Assembly (NCBI GenBank): GCA_017548925.1
Contig: JAFYYX010000001.1
Coordinates: 296,852 to 360,851 of the forward strand
Origin: Bacilli bacterium
GTDB taxonomy: Bacteria > Bacillota_I > Bacilli_A > RF39 > UBA660
DNA: 64,000 nucleotides
Direction: 5' to 3'
Notes under the pieces: model-generated
Seen by the model: the letters and a program-made list of their open reading frames with translations, nothing else
Told to the model about the DNA's origin: nothing
Database searches by the model: none
Program-made: the position numbers and the translations under genes
Shown: piece by piece, positions 63,399 to 64,000 of the stretch
Position numbering within the stretch: the first letter of the stretch is position 1
Layout: each line of letters opens with the position of its first letter

Positions 63399-63851
63399 AT
63401 GAAAAAAAGAGTATTAATTGTTTCATTTATTGTATTAATTATTGATTTAATAACTAAGTTTTTAGTTTTCTCAATTGATAAATTTAATGACTCTGTAGTT
63501 ATTATTAATAACTTCTTTAAAATAACACCAGTAAAAAACTTTGGTGCAGCTTTCTCAACTTTTGAACACATGAACGTTTTATTAATAACTATATCAGTAA
63601 TTATCTTGATTTATCTTTTATACACAATAAATCATGTTAAAAATACTAAATTAAATGCTTTATCATACGGTTTATTAATCGGTGGATTACTTGGAAATCT
63701 ATTTGATAGAATGGTTTTTGGTTATGTAAGGGATTTTCTATCATTTAAAATTTGGAAATTCAACTTTGCAATCTTTAATGTTGCAGACATGGGAATAGTT
63801 ATAGGTATTATTTTACTTATGCTTCTAAGTATAAAAAAGGAAAAAGAGTAG
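63399..63851 (+). CDS. lspA: Lipoprotein signal peptidase (signal peptidase II)
   Basis: A 150-residue membrane aspartic protease that removes signal peptides from prolipoproteins. Four transmembrane helices are visible. Motifs: NFGAAFSTFE, GGLLGNLFDRMVFGYVRDFL (first catalytic Asp) and FNVADMGIVIG (second catalytic Asp). It starts at ATG 63399 behind GGTGAG. The pseudouridine synthase gene begins one base after its stop, the usual lspA-rluD pair of Firmicutes. Confidence 0.96.
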   Translation: MKKRVLIVSFIVLIIDLITKFLVFSIDKFNDSVVIINNFFKITPVKNFGAAFSTFEHMNVLLITISVIILIYLLYTINHVKNTKLNALSYGLLIGGLLGNLFDRMVFGYVRDFLSFKIWKFNFAIFNVADMGIVIGIILLMLLSIKKEKE

Positions 63852-63852
63852 T

Positions 63853-64000
63853 ATGAAAATAATAGTAAGTGAAAATGATGGAATAAGATTAGATAAGTAT
63901 CTTGCTGAAAGTACTGATTATTCAAGAGAACATATTCTTAAAATGATTAAATCAGATTTTATTAAAGTAAATGGTAAAGTAGAAAAACCGAGTTATAAAG
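63853..64000 (+). CDS. rluD: RluD-type pseudouridine synthase, N-terminal S4 domain (partial)
   Basis: The first 49 codons of a gene that runs off the window. The visible part is an S4 RNA-binding domain: GIRLDKYLAESTDYSREHI, KMIKSDFIKVNGK. Position after lspA and the S4 start indicate an RluD-family enzyme that modifies 23S rRNA. It is distinct from the shorter RluA-type gene at 34809-35462. The catalytic domain is not visible here. Confidence 0.88.
   Translation, partial: MKIIVSENDGIRLDKYLAESTDYSREHILKMIKSDFIKVNGKVEKPSYK

Overview
The window is strongly AT-rich, tightly packed DNA from a low-GC Bacillota. It uses the standard bacterial code: TGA ends several genes, for example at 442-444, 8135-8137 and 49029-49031. 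Ribosome binding sites are strong (AGGAGG type), and the regulation is Firmicutes-style: T-boxes, an L20-type leader, TTGACA/TATAAT promoters and hairpin/T-run terminators. The spoIIGA-sigE-sigG block, a CotD-like coat protein, dnaB-dnaI, ftsY-ylxM-ffh, ftsA-ftsZ and many short membrane proteins fit an uncultured gut-type Bacilli lineage close to the Mollicutes (RF39/RFN20-like). The exact lineage is inference.

Region 1 (1 to about 10.2 kb) is an accessory block that looks like an integrative mobilizable element. It carries a ribbon-helix-helix-like peptide, a large serine recombinase, a hairpin-rich oriT candidate and a MobV/Pre relaxase. These are followed by a complete diversity-generating retroelement (DGR): an Avd-like four-helix protein, a template repeat (TR, 4585-4662), a YMDD reverse transcriptase, and a target gene with its variable repeat (VR, 6204-6281). 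TR and VR are the same 78 bases except at 14 positions, and all 14 are adenines in TR. The target is unusual. Its diversified lectin-like segment is at the N-terminus and is fused to a MoxR-type AAA+ ATPase. The two following genes encode a short AAA-like protein and a HExxH metallopeptidase-VWA protein. Together they form a DGR-diversified MoxR-VWA system carried on a mobile element, which is the most remarkable content of the window.

Region 2 (10.2-31.6 kb) is chromosomal: a GNAT acetyltransferase, a zinc-ribbon membrane protein, a short-chain dehydrogenase, an aquaporin, a HerA-like ATPase, an HTH-membrane regulator with a DUF4097 partner, Tex, a metallophosphatase, a GH25 lysozyme, a pilin-like protein, RNase J, the SRP cluster (ftsY, ylxM, ffh), a CotD-like coat protein and a DUF2779 double-nuclease protein.

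Region 3 (31.6-52 kb) holds rpoZ, tRNA-Ala, a tandem duplicated envelope gene pair with duplicated promoters, a UvrX/UmuC-type polymerase with YolD, sufS-sufU behind a promoter with a palindromic operator, T-box-HD-serS, a polysaccharide deacetylase, a cysteine-repeat surface protein, miaB, a membrane-anchored nuclease, an ITPase, a WYL regulator, tRNA-Met, a thioredoxin-like protein, dnaB-dnaI and T-box-thrS.

Region 4 (52-64 kb) holds a second metallophosphatase, a 699-residue protein built from four degenerate repeats, the infC-rpmI-rplT operon behind an attenuator leader, ftsA-ftsZ, spoIIGA-sigE-sigG-ylmC, a 395-bp non-coding stretch with a possible small hydrophobic peptide, lspA and the start of an RluD-type pseudouridine synthase cut by the window edge.
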